Shown: in pieces, positions 55,087-64,000 of the stretch
How positions within the stretch are numbered: position 1 is the first letter of the stretch
Layout of the letters: every line of letters begins with the position of its first letter
Assembly: GCA_030247855.1 (NCBI GenBank)
Contig: JAPDRN010000032.1
Span: forward strand, 1-64,000
DNA: 64,000 nucleotides
Source: Knufia peltigerae
Lineage: Eukaryota > Ascomycota > Eurotiomycetes > Chaetothyriales > Trichomeriaceae
Reading direction: 5' to 3'
Translations under genes and position numbers: made by a program
Notes under the pieces: generated by a model
What the model saw: only the letters and a program-made list of their open reading frames with translations
Told to the model about the DNA's origin: nothing
The model's database searches: none

Positions 55087-55993
55087 ATGGTCGTCGAACG
55101 TAACTTTGCTGGAGATCCTCATGCTCTACATGGACATTGGGGACCACCATCCAGCGTGGCCAAGTGGGTTTTCCTACTATCCAGCTACTGGAATGTCCTG
55201 GCTAATAGTCTGAGTATTTTAGCTTCTGCGAAGAGGACTACGCCGTCACATATTATATAGGTGAATTCGTCAACACCTTTACCAACCTAGCATACGGTGA
55301 GTCAGGTCGACGAAGTCGTTCATCACCTCAATCCGCTCGGCTAAGAAGTATTTCGACAGCTAACTCTTAATTGTTTTACAAATAGTTTACTGGGCGATTC
55401 ATGAACTGGGACCAGGAGAAAGTCTACTGTCGACCACGGCATTTCCCAACCTGGCTTTATTCTTCGTGGGAGTGACCTCGTTCATCTTCCATCTGACCCT
55501 CAAATACGCGGCACAATTAGGCGACGACCTGTCCATGTTCTGGGTCTGCGCCGCCATCATCTACGAACTGTACACCGTCGATCAGCCCACCAATGTGAAA
55601 GTGGCGGTCGGATCTGCACTCACGGCCGTCCTGGGCACCATCAGCGCGATCCACTGCACCTTGTACCAACTCTGGCTTCACAATTGGACCTTTATCATCC
55701 TGGTGACCGCCATCTGGCCACGAGTTTTGTACCTGATTCGTCGGAAATTTCAGGGCACGGAGAAGAGATACTGGCTGCAGAAATTCCGAGTCGGCGGTCT
55801 TTGTTTCCTGGCGGGATTCGTCGTGTGGCTGATCGATGGAGCAGCGTGTGGCTGGCTTCGTGAGACGAGGAAACTTGTGGGGATACCATGGGCTTTCGGG
55901 CTGGAATTACATGGGTGGTGGCATATTTTGACCGCTGTGGGTGCCGGGTATTGCGTCCGGGTCACGAAACAATTGACGAGAAAATCCTCGTGA
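55087..55993 (+). CDS. Alkaline ceramidase (Ypc1/Ydc1/ACER family)
   Basis: 252 residues in exons 55087-55163, 55223-55296 and 55386-55993. It begins MVVERNFAGDPHALHGHWGP and reads across intron 1 into NFCEEDYAVTYYIGEFVNTF, the CEEDY..EFxNT signature of the family. Seven hydrophobic helices follow. The zinc and catalytic residues lie in SFIFHLTLKYAAQLGDDLSM (Ser, His, Asp) and the late LELHGWWHILTAVGAGY (two His). The enzyme hydrolyses phytoceramide or dihydroceramide to sphingoid base and fatty acid in the ER/Golgi. It can run backwards as a CoA-independent ceramide synthase in yeast. Other starts upstream are not supported by the family alignment. Confidence 0.92.
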
Positions 55994-56991
55994 CGATTTT
56001 TTTTGGTTTGTCTACGGCAATCAGAAGAAGAAAAGACACAATAGAATGGGCCGGAGAGCCCGGATTGTTACAGCCTTGTTGTGATGCAATAGGAGTACTC
56101 ATACTCGGGGATAGTCAGATGATAGATGAACAATGGATATCTATGAGGAATACTGTCTACCTATATGTCTACCGTATATACTCCTACCGTACTGACCATG
56201 ATCCAGTCGCAGTGCTCGTACTCGGTCCTTCGTGATTCGATACTCGTAAGTATCCTTCTCTATCCATTACCGTTCAGTGTAGCTTTGGCAACAAGAACTA
56301 AAATCTCCAATAGGCGCCTCGGATCTCATCGCCGAACTTGGAACGATAAGGAGCCTGTTTTTCATCACCCATGCAGGCACATATCTTCGTGTGGACCTTA
56401 TGGAGGATCTTTATGGATCCCATCGACGTGTCTTTCTCATCGAACAAGGGTGTCGACAGCAAGCCACACCAGGTCTTTTTTTTGGTAGCCCCCATGGCAA
56501 TCTCTGTGGTCGACAATGGCGATACCTACAGGATATCATTTACTGTGACAATATCTTGACCATGAGAGCTTCAAGGGCTACAAAAGGTCCCATCAACCTT
56601 TCACTAGTTCCCACCAGGAAAGACGTTCCGTACCCCGCCCCGAACAGGGCCCCCTTGCACCATCCATCAATGCTCATTTCTCTTAGCTACAACGTCACAG
56701 GCACCTCACAAAATGTCCAATGTCCAACTTGGCTGGTCCGTCCGGCCAACCATATCACGATGTCCCGTCGCTGGTAATTGTATACGGACGGTAACGTCGC
56801 CTTGGGGATCATCGCTTGGGCTGACCAACTAATGACTATAACAATTGGAAAAAACCTGGCTTCGTCTTCCCCTCGTGTTGTATATCGTTTTGCTTGATAT
56901 CTTCCTTGTCTCATAAGCATAATAACTCTCAAATTCACAGTTTCCTTCGGTCCTGACTTGATATACTCAACACTGTTCTCGCAGGTTCACC
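55994..56991. other. Intergenic, no gene seen
   Basis: About 1 kb, ceramidase 3' flank and SDR promoter. Overlapping short frames at 56298-56777 have no recognisable pattern. Confidence 0.55.
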
Positions 56992-58523
56992 ATGGTGATA
57001 TACGCTTCGAGGCTGAGTCCCGGCTTGTTGCGGAGTGTCAGATCCGTCACATGTTCAACGAACAGAATATACAACAAACAGCGGCCGGGAGTCACGCCGT
57101 CGAAACCACTTCAGATGAGATCACTGGCATTCGCTAGCGAACCAATAGCCAAAGAAAAGGAACCTTCGCAATCAGCATTACCACCATCTCCCCCTCCGCC
57201 GCGCGAAACACACCACTCTGCACCGTCCATCAAGGAGAAACTCCCAGACCCAGAACAGACACCTTTTCGATTTCGAGAATTCGATCTACACGACAAAGTC
57301 TTTGTCGTGACAGGTGGTGGCCGAGGGCTGGGTTTGACTCTGGCAGAAGCCCTCGTAGAAGCAGGTGGTAAAGGTGGGTTTCATTCCTCACTGTTTCACT
57401 GAACCAACCCCTTTTCGAGTCGTGGCCATTGGCCGACATCGTCCGCCTCACTCGTTCAAAGGCTGTATAGGTAGATCTGAGTACTGACGATTGTTGGCAA
57501 GTGTACTGCCTCGACAGACTGGCCGAGCCGGAAAAGGAATTCCGAGTGGTACAAGAACGCCTGGGACCCAAATACGGAGGCGGGTTGTTCTATGATCACG
57601 TCGACGTCCGAGAAGCCGGCAACCTGGACCGGGTGATATCCGAAATCGCCGAGCGACACGGTCGGATGGACGGGTTGATCGCCAACGCGGCGGTCCAGAA
57701 CGTGACCCCGGCGTTGGACTACACCCCCGAAAAGATCATGGAGATGCTCGACGTCAACTACAAGGGAGTGTACCGATCGGCCGTCAGCGCCGCCCGGCAG
57801 ATGATCAGGTACAACTGTAGCGGCTCGATTCTCCTGGTGGCCAGTATGAGCGGTCTGGTGGCGAACAGGGACTTTACTTCGTCAGTCTACAACTCCTCAA
57901 AGGCGGCCGTGTGTCAACTCGCTCGCAGCCTTGCCATGGAATGGGGCAAGATCGTCAACGGTCGGCCTATTCGGGTGAATGCTTTGTGTCCAGGTGTGTC
58001 TGTCTCTATACAGTATCCGTCGTCCTGACTTGCGTGATCGGCATACGGATTACGGAGTTGGAGCCAAGAGGTACTGACCGTTTCTGAAATAAAGGAAACA
58101 TCATCACACCAATGGTCTTGAAGAATTTCGAAGATCAACCTGAACTGAAGGAGAAATGGGAAAATCAAAACATGGTGAGCCCGCCCCTTCTGTCTCCTTC
58201 CCTTTTACTTTCCGGAACAAGACAAGAATGGAAAACAAATGCCATACAAAGACATCTACCTACTGACTTCTTTCGTCTCGTTTTTTGTGTGTTCAACAGT
58301 TAGGTCGATTATCTGAACCCCGAGAGTACAGAGGAGCAGCACTACTGTGTCTGAGTGACGCCAGTTCTTTCATGACTGGTTCAAATGTACGTTTTTTCTT
58401 TTTTCCACCGAATCAAACCCTGCCCATTTTCTGTTATGTTACAAAAGAACCTCTCCGCTCCCTGGCTAACATTCGATACACTCCGATCAGCTCGTCATCG
58501 ACGGAGGATACACTGCATGGTAA
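56992..58523 (+). CDS. Mitochondrial SDR, D-arabinitol/polyol dehydrogenase-like
   Basis: 357 residues in exons 56992-57373, 57502-57993, 58095-58174, 58300-58386 and 58491-58523. The first 50 residues are basic and hydroxylated (MVIYASRLSPGLLRSVRSVT), a likely mitochondrial presequence, followed by a Pro-rich linker. The SDR core has VTGGGRGLGLTLAEALVEAG, the acidic LDR after strand 2, ANAAVQN, the catalytic Ser of VASMSG and YNSSK. Late blocks are VNALCPGNIITPM, LGRLSEPREYRGAALLCLSD, FMTGSN and the ending LVIDGGYTAW. This layout fits fungal D-arabinitol 2-dehydrogenase-like or L-xylulose-reductase-like enzymes. The stop TAA overlaps a GTAAGG, and a CTCTCAG lies 90 bases on, so a small extra exon is an alternative ending. 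Confidence 0.86.
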
Positions 58524-59351
58524 GGTGCTTTTCTTTCCACGACGACGTTGTCAGACCTAACTCCTAGTCGACCAATTTTCGACCACTTTGTATCTTTTAC
58601 TCTCAGGATGGTGAAGTTGTGGACGGTGAAGCCGTCGAGTCGACGAACGGAGACGATTATATGACCTAATTGTCTATTATTTTGTATGATGACAAAAGAA
58701 AAAACGACCCGGTCAGTGAAAATGAATGGCAATGAAGGAGTTTCGTTTTCGAGTCACGTTCGACTTCCACATTACAAGGCTAGCAACGAGGTCGTGGCTG
58801 TGGTCACGGTCTGTGACGTTTGATGGACCTGTTGGCTTTTGACTTACGAGTCAGCACCTGACCAACTGAAGACCCAAGTGCCGGGGAGAAAAAGAAAAAA
58901 AAGATGCAGATGGAAGTAACGATTGTGAAAGGGACGTTACTATCGGGCAAAAAATAACTATATCAAATCATGATGGACGTTCAAGAGCGCGCACAGTATT
59001 GGTTGGGGGATCTAAAATTGTCCAAAAAAAAGGCACGACAGAGTCCTCAGTCTCAGTATTCAGGAACGTTCATGATGGTACTATGTTGGACTGGGTGCTT
59101 TTGTTGAAGTGTGCGGTGTTACTGGATAGTACTGTACACGGGACAGGCTTTGCTGCTTGACAAGGCGAATAAGAGACGAAAATCCTTCTCCAGATATATC
59201 TAAGGTACCATTCCAATATGAGTCAACTCGTGTATGGTGTGGGGAATCTTTTCAACATTGTCTACCTGACCTGGTATATTTGTATGTTAAGAAAACAATG
59301 ATCAATGCTGTACAAATCCTGGTAATACAAACATTCTTTTCTTTTATCGTA
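58524..59351. other. Intergenic between convergent genes
   Basis: 3' flanks of the SDR and OXA1 genes. No gene. Confidence 0.6.
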
Positions 59352-61016
59352 TTATTGTCCATCTCGTTGTTTCGTACTTGTCGAAACAAATGCCGAAGTA
59401 GAATTCCTGTTGACGCGGACACTACTACTGGCAGCAGTCGCGTTCCTGTACAGTCTCTCCTGCTCCAGGTCCAGTCGACGTTGAGCTTCGTACTTGGCCG
59501 CAGCCGTCTTTCTCTCGTCTATCTTGGCCTTCTCCTGCCGCTTCTGAGTTTCCTTTCTCCATGTTGAACCAATGCCGCCGACAGTCTTTGTCCACGCCGC
59601 TCGACCGGCGTCCACACCCTTGTCGATGATACTACGCTCGCCGCCTGGAGCTGGTTCAGTCGACACAACTTTGGATGACTGAGAGCTGCTGTTTGCGGCA
59701 ATATTCATCTTGGCGAGACGTCCGGAGAATTTGTCGCTGGAGGGCGAGGGAGGAGGAGCCAGGGGCATCATACCTCTCCACCGCCGGAAAGCAGCGTTGT
59801 TGATCGTCGTGATCTGGATCTGGGAGAAGAAGCCGTTGACCAAGAAGAAAACTTGAACTGCGGAGGACTGGAAAGACAAAAAGATGAACGACAGCGGTGG
59901 CGCGACGGTTTGAAATAACTTGAAAAGGGGTGGTGGATTGGCTTGTTGTTTTGAGCTCGCTGTCATGTTGAAATATGTCATCGCTGCGGTGCCCAAAGGT
60001 AGGAGATACATTGGGTCGGCCACCGAGAGATCCGTGATCCATAGAAATTGCTCGCTTTCGAATGCCGGAACCGGTACTGCTGCGGCATCTCGTAGGAGGC
60101 GGAATGCACAGAATTGAAGCGGCATCTGTAGAATCACGGGAAGGAATGCCTTTCTCATTGAAACACCGGCTTCTTTGTAGATCTCCCGGATCTGCTGCTG
60201 AGCTTCCATTGCGGCTTGTCTGTTGTTATTGCGAAGACCTTCTTGTACTTTTTCCCGGAGCTCTGTGGCCGCTGGCTGCACCAGCTTCAATCTTGAACCC
60301 TGGTCTGCAGCACCCACGGCAGGAAAGAAGATCATGCCTCGTATGAGAAAGGCCAGAGCTATGATTGACGCTGTCCATGTCAGACCTGCCGTGATATGTA
60401 GATGTTCCAGACAGAATTCTAGCGTGGACGTCGGACCCCAGCCAAAATCAAGTCCGCACACTGTTTTCAGGTAGCCAATATCTTCAGGTATCGAGGATAA
60501 ATCTGGGACATCAGCTGCCACTTCGGGGGAGGGGGTCGTGCCATGAGGCTTGAGGATTTCGTTTTCCAGATTGCGGAGAGCTTCCGGTTCGACACTGCTC
60601 ACAGGATGTGGATGTGTGAATGTAGGATCGGGAGTGTCTGCAGTTCCTTGGGATGCTTTAACTATCCGAGTTGGTTCAACTAGATTTTGCGCCACATTGG
60701 AGGTATTTGGCGGTGTTGATGATACTACTGGGTCGCTAGAGGATTTGCTGGAACCCCAGCCAAATAATGATATTGACCGGGACTGTTGGGCAAGGCATTG
60801 TCTGGTAGTCGTCGAGGTCCGATTGCTCCTCAGGCGGGAAAGCGAGCTCTGGTAGGTGTTGAGGGAGTACTATGATCATTATTAGCCTGGACCGATAGAA
60901 GTCGTCTGGGTGGCATGTGGTACATGGCGCGCGCCCGATATGCGCAAACTTGGTAATCTTTGGTGACCATTACTGATCTGTCGACTTGACCACCTCAGAC
61001 CACGGGCAGCTGACAT
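59352..61016 (-). CDS. OXA1: Mitochondrial inner-membrane insertase Oxa1
   Basis: 536 residues in exons 61016-60924 and 60869-59352. Exon 1 starts MSAARGLRWSSRQISNGHQR and splices ARH to YSLNTYQSSLSRLR, giving a long basic presequence. The YidC/Oxa1 core has WTASIIALAFLIRGMIFFPA, the conserved helical hairpin QIREIYKEAGVSMRKAFLPV, LQMPLQFCAFRLLRD, FLWITDLSVADPMYLLPLGT and a final membrane helix near FLSFQSSAVQVFFLVNGFFS. The C-terminal tail is basic and helical (WRKETQKRQEKAKIDERKTA), as needed to hold mitoribosomes. Oxa1 inserts mitochondrially encoded and conservatively sorted proteins. The frame in exon 2 also has a GTG at 60695, which is not the start. Confidence 0.92.
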
Positions 61017-61370
61017 GGCGAACGACCAAACGAAAGTAATGTCTACACGATTGAAGTGTAGTCGAAAGACCGCAGGAAAATGTATATCAAGCACAAATCA
61101 GGGAAGGTAAGCCGAAAATAAGTACAAGAGAGACGTACACTACGGAGTACGAGTACGAGTCCCAGTATGGACAGCTCCTATGAAATGGAACATTAAGTGC
61201 AATTCAATGTGTTTGCTATTTTCTACTTCGTCTGTCATCTAATCCTTTCGTCAGTTCCGTTGTCCAGAATCCTGTTGGATCCCGCATGTCATCATGCCGT
61301 AAAATGTATACAGCCTAGAAGAGGAATAGGTCCCTGGCGCCAGTAATGCTACACCAGCCAAGGCTGCTTT
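61017..61370. other. OXA1 promoter and SHP1 3' flank
   Basis: 354 bases. TACGGAGTA lies at 61141-61149, 125 bases upstream of the OXA1 start codon. Confidence 0.65.
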
Positions 61371-62637
61371 TCAAAGGTATTTCTGAACCACAGCTCCTCC
61401 ACGCTTGAAATCTGCCATATCACCAAGGACTTGTGATTTGTCTGTGAGTTCAGTGGTTGGGAATGTGGTCTGAAGAACAAATTCTCTGCCACCAGGTTCA
61501 GAGCGGCGGACGAAGTCGTACACATCACCAATCGTCTGGGTCGTGTTGAACCGCGACGTCAATCTCGTGCCAGTTCCTAGACTGATTCTCAGGGTAACCG
61601 TGGGCTTTGATTCATCCACATCGGTTGTGGGAGCAGCTGCAGCCGTGGAGGTGGAAGCAGGGGCAACTGGCTCTGAGCTAAATGCGCCAGGCATCGACGG
61701 TGCTCCTGGTGTTGGACTTCCCAGACGATGTCCTGAGCCCTCGAAAGCTCTGAACTTCTTCTTCGGTTTGACGTATTTCTCATCATGCTGTTTTATCTCC
61801 ACGTCCACTTCCTGGCCAGGCTGAACATTCATAATATTCAGTGGCGCCCGTCCTTGCCGAATCAGGTTCAAGATCTCTGCATTCCGAGGGTCATCGATCC
61901 TGTACAGATCTCCGTCATCAATGCTGAAACCATCCTGCCAGAAGTGCAGGACACGTTCGACACGCTCAGCTCCGGCTCTAGGTTGAGGCGCAGCTGGGAT
62001 CTCTCGAGACGGGGCATCATCTCCTCCCAGAGTGCGTGCCGAGCCGGTGAAATGAGACTTCTTGGAGGGTGCGTCTTTGGGAGGTGGACCACGCTTTTGG
62101 GCTTTTTCTAGAATTCTCTTCTTCAGGTCGTCTGGATTCTGCACAGCCAAACCTGACTTCTCTCCACCCGCAAAGAGATCTTGATTGTCATCATCGTCCG
62201 AGTCGTGGCCAGCCGCACCACCAGAAGCAACGTCGCTTAGTGTAGCAAACTTCTTTTGCCCGGAGTTGTTCTTTTTGGGTTGCGAAGGGCCGGAGCTGGC
62301 AGCGACAGGAATGGGTTGAGAGTCTAGTGGAAGTTCACCTAAAAGTCGACCGCCGCCGAACCGGGACTGAGGCTGATGTGAGGGGTCCGCTTCGTCTTCA
62401 TCCATGTAGTCAGAATCATCTGCAGCATCTTCCGTGTGATCTTCTTGTGCGGCGTAGTAGTTGGCTATTGCATTCGCAAGGTTCCAGTCGGAGGCAGTAA
62501 GGAATTGTCGAGCCTAAGACAGTGATTAGCATGGAAGCATGTAATAATACCATGCTGCCTTTTACCTGTCTAGACGAAGTCCCTGCAACTGCCGTGAATT
62601 GCGCAATCAGGGTGTCTTGTTCTGAGATGTCCGCCAT
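61371..62637 (-). CDS. SHP1: Cdc48/p97 cofactor Shp1 (p47, UBA-SEP-UBX)
   Basis: 404 residues in exons 62637-62566 and 62513-61371. Exon 1 (MADISEQDTLIAQFTAVAGT) and the start of exon 2 (ARQFLTASDWNLANAIANYY) form the N-terminal UBA domain. An acidic stretch and a GRLLGELPLDSQPIP segment follow. The SEP domain has VLHFWQDGFSIDDGDLYRID, ILNLIRQGRAPLNIMNV and VEIKQHDEKYVKP. The C-terminal UBX domain runs from TVTLRISLGTGTRLTSRFNT through VYDFVRRSEPGGREFVLQTT and FPTTELTD to the end. Shp1/p47 recruits ubiquitinated substrates to the AAA ATPase Cdc48 and serves in Golgi and ER fusion, autophagy and PP1 maturation. It is divergent from MIM1. Confidence 0.94.
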
Positions 62638-63198
62638 CGTCGAAACAGCCGAAGGAGATGATGAGAGGAAAACGGCAGAGAAAGGTGCGGAGAGAGGACT
62701 CTGCTTTGAGAACAGAGCCCGGCAGATTGCACAGAACTGATAACGAGGAGGTGTTAACTTGATGAAGTAGATAAAGGGGATATTTGGTGACTGCACTGTA
62801 AAGAGTGCGAGGTGAGGCGTGAATTGAATGAAGAGTAAAGAATAAATAGAGGCAACGGTACGTCACTGGGCGTGGCCTGCGGTTCGGTCTGGATTGTTTG
62901 CCGATGTCGTGCCTGGTGCCAAATATTGAAGCTCCCCAATTTCTACGAGTGAAAGATGTCTGTCGATATCCATTCATGCATCATATTTCACTTCGCCGTC
63001 AATCGTGCCTCTTCATTTTGCCAATGGTTTCATAGCACTTCATTTCCAGACAGCCTCAGTGTTCAGCCCTTCTGGTCACACTTCCTTTCACCATCTACCA
63101 ACCAAGAATGCATGGCTATACATCGGCTCTCTAAGCAACTCTCTTCAAATTCAACTTCCGATTCTTAACACCCATTCATCCTCCCCGCCTGTGCCACC
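62638..63198. promoter_or_regulatory. Bidirectional promoter between SHP1 and MIM1
   Basis: 561 bases between two divergent start codons. A CT-rich tract precedes MIM1; no TATA box is evident. Confidence 0.6.
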
Positions 63199-63678
63199 AT
63201 GTCATCAGGTTCTCGCCAGTCTCCTTCACCACCGCAGGACCTCTCGGGGTCGCAGTTAACGATTCCCTCGGATTCCGAGGCATTTTCTTCGCTCTCCCCT
63301 CCCTCTTCATCACCGCCTCAATCGTCCGACAACAATGGCTCTCACCCGGTTGTGATATACCAACCGCCTACAGTCTGGGGTATTTTGAGAGGGGCTGCTA
63401 TCAATCTGATCTTACCTTTTGTTAACGGTATGATGCTGGGATTCGGCGAGTTGCTGGCCCATGAATTTGCTTTTCGATTGGGCTGGAGTGGGACAAATGT
63501 AAGTCGAGAGCAATATTAACTTGTGGTTTTGCTAACAGTCTCTACCCAGGTATGGCCACGCCATCGAAGCTCTCATCCAGTCGGGCCGGGGGTTGAAATG
63601 CGAGGTGATCCTCTGGAACGAAGAAGGAGAAATAGCACCTACAGCCCCGATGTTGCAGATGCTGCTGCTTTGGAATAG
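63199..63678 (+). CDS. MIM1: Mitochondrial outer-membrane import protein Mim1 (Tom13)
   Basis: 142 residues in exons 63199-63498 and 63550-63678, GTAAGT..CCCAG intron, phase 0. Residues 1-55 are Ser/Pro-rich and disordered. The core VWGILRGAAINLILPFVNGM followed by MLGFGELLAHEFAFRLGW is the Mim1 membrane helix with its G-x3-G-like packing face and conserved GELxAHExAFRLG. The tail after the intron is VWPRHRSSHPVGPGVEMRGD. Mim1 forms the MIM complex with Mim2 and inserts alpha-helical outer-membrane proteins, including small TOM subunits and Tom20/Tom70. Tom5, one of its client class, is encoded at 21.9 kb in the same window. Confidence 0.9.
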
Positions 63679-63933
63679 AAAAAAATATGCTCGGGTTCAC
63701 TTCCACAAAGACAAAAATTCTAGCCTTGTACATATTTCACACAGCAAGAGGAAGGTGCTGAGAGAGTTCAATCAGAAGTCGCAATTCTGGCAAGTCCTCT
63801 CACATATTGCCTATTCCACAATATCCTTCGACGTTGGCCTCTAATGTATTGCATTCGCACAGTATCACTTATTGGTTAACGCTTGGGCGGCATTCGTATG
63901 AACATCATTACTGCCCGGCACTCTTCTGTCACC

Positions 63934-64000
63934 ATGTCAGCAATGTTCGCCCTCGGTGTCCGAGCCCTTTCCGGCCTCGACTACAAAATCGTCCTAATAG
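63934..64000 (+). CDS. Possible 5' end of a gene running off the window
   Basis: An ATG in a strong context (CACCATGTC) opens a frame without stops to the window edge, reading MSAMFALGVRALSGLDYKIV. Twenty-two residues are too few to identify a family. It may be a real start, because the preceding 250 bases are non-coding. Confidence 0.3.
   Translation, partial: MSAMFALGVRALSGLDYKIVLI

Noticed and set aside
59352..60695. OXA1 starting at 60695
   Set aside because: That codon is GTG inside a longer frame; exon 1 at 61016-60924 supplies an ATG and a proper presequence.

Overview
This window is nuclear DNA of a filamentous ascomycete (Pezizomycotina; I infer Eurotiomycetes, perhaps the Chaetothyriales/Onygenales side, but the sequence does not fix the order). 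Signs of this are short GT..AG introns of about 49 to 200 bases with CTAAC/CTGAC-like branch sites, a Zn2Cys6 regulator and a bZIP regulator, ergosterol biosynthesis (ERG4), a GPI-anchored GH18 chitinase, a DOMON-cytochrome b561 protein and a LaeA-like methyltransferase. I rebuilt exon models by hand from both strands. Splice sites were accepted only when phase and protein family both fitted. About 28 protein-coding genes are supported. I saw no rRNA, tRNA, transposon or CRISPR.

Layout. 0-16 kb: an orphan single-pass membrane protein; the deubiquitinase Ubp3/USP10 (minus) facing the RING ligase Mag2/RNF10 (plus) across one 775-base promoter; a THEM6-like hot-dog thioesterase; the respiratory supercomplex factor Rcf2; an unrecognised protein; the elongation factor Iws1/Spn1. 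16-26 kb: DOMON-cytochrome b561 protein, bZIP factor, the 49-residue import subunit Tom5, nucleoporin Nup57, and a seven-exon 15-PGDH-like short-chain dehydrogenase. 26-37 kb: a six-exon Zn2Cys6 factor, the chitinase, and a GABA/amino-acid permease. 38-43 kb: a SET/Vps75-type histone chaperone, syntaxin Tlg1, a mitochondrial protein of unknown role, and mitoribosomal protein bL19m. 43-59 kb: a degenerate acyl-CoA synthetase-like protein, ERG4, an NmrA-like protein, a LaeA-like methyltransferase, a cytochrome P450, alkaline ceramidase, and a mitochondrial arabinitol-dehydrogenase-like SDR. 59-64 kb: Oxa1, the Cdc48 cofactor Shp1/p47, Mim1, and the possible first codons of one more gene.

How the genes relate. 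Most are housekeeping genes. Mitochondrial biogenesis is well represented (Rcf2, Tom5, bL19m, the unknown mitochondrial protein, Oxa1, Mim1). The most striking arrangement is the head-to-head Ubp3-Mag2 pair: in yeast and human work these families act in opposite directions on ubiquitin marks of the 40S ribosomal subunit. The 48-58.5 kb stretch resembles a small metabolic neighbourhood (NmrA, methyltransferase, P450, lipid enzymes, SDR) without a PKS, NRPS or terpene backbone gene. Two short words, TACTCCGTA and the palindrome TACCTAGGTA, recur between genes far more often than chance predicts.
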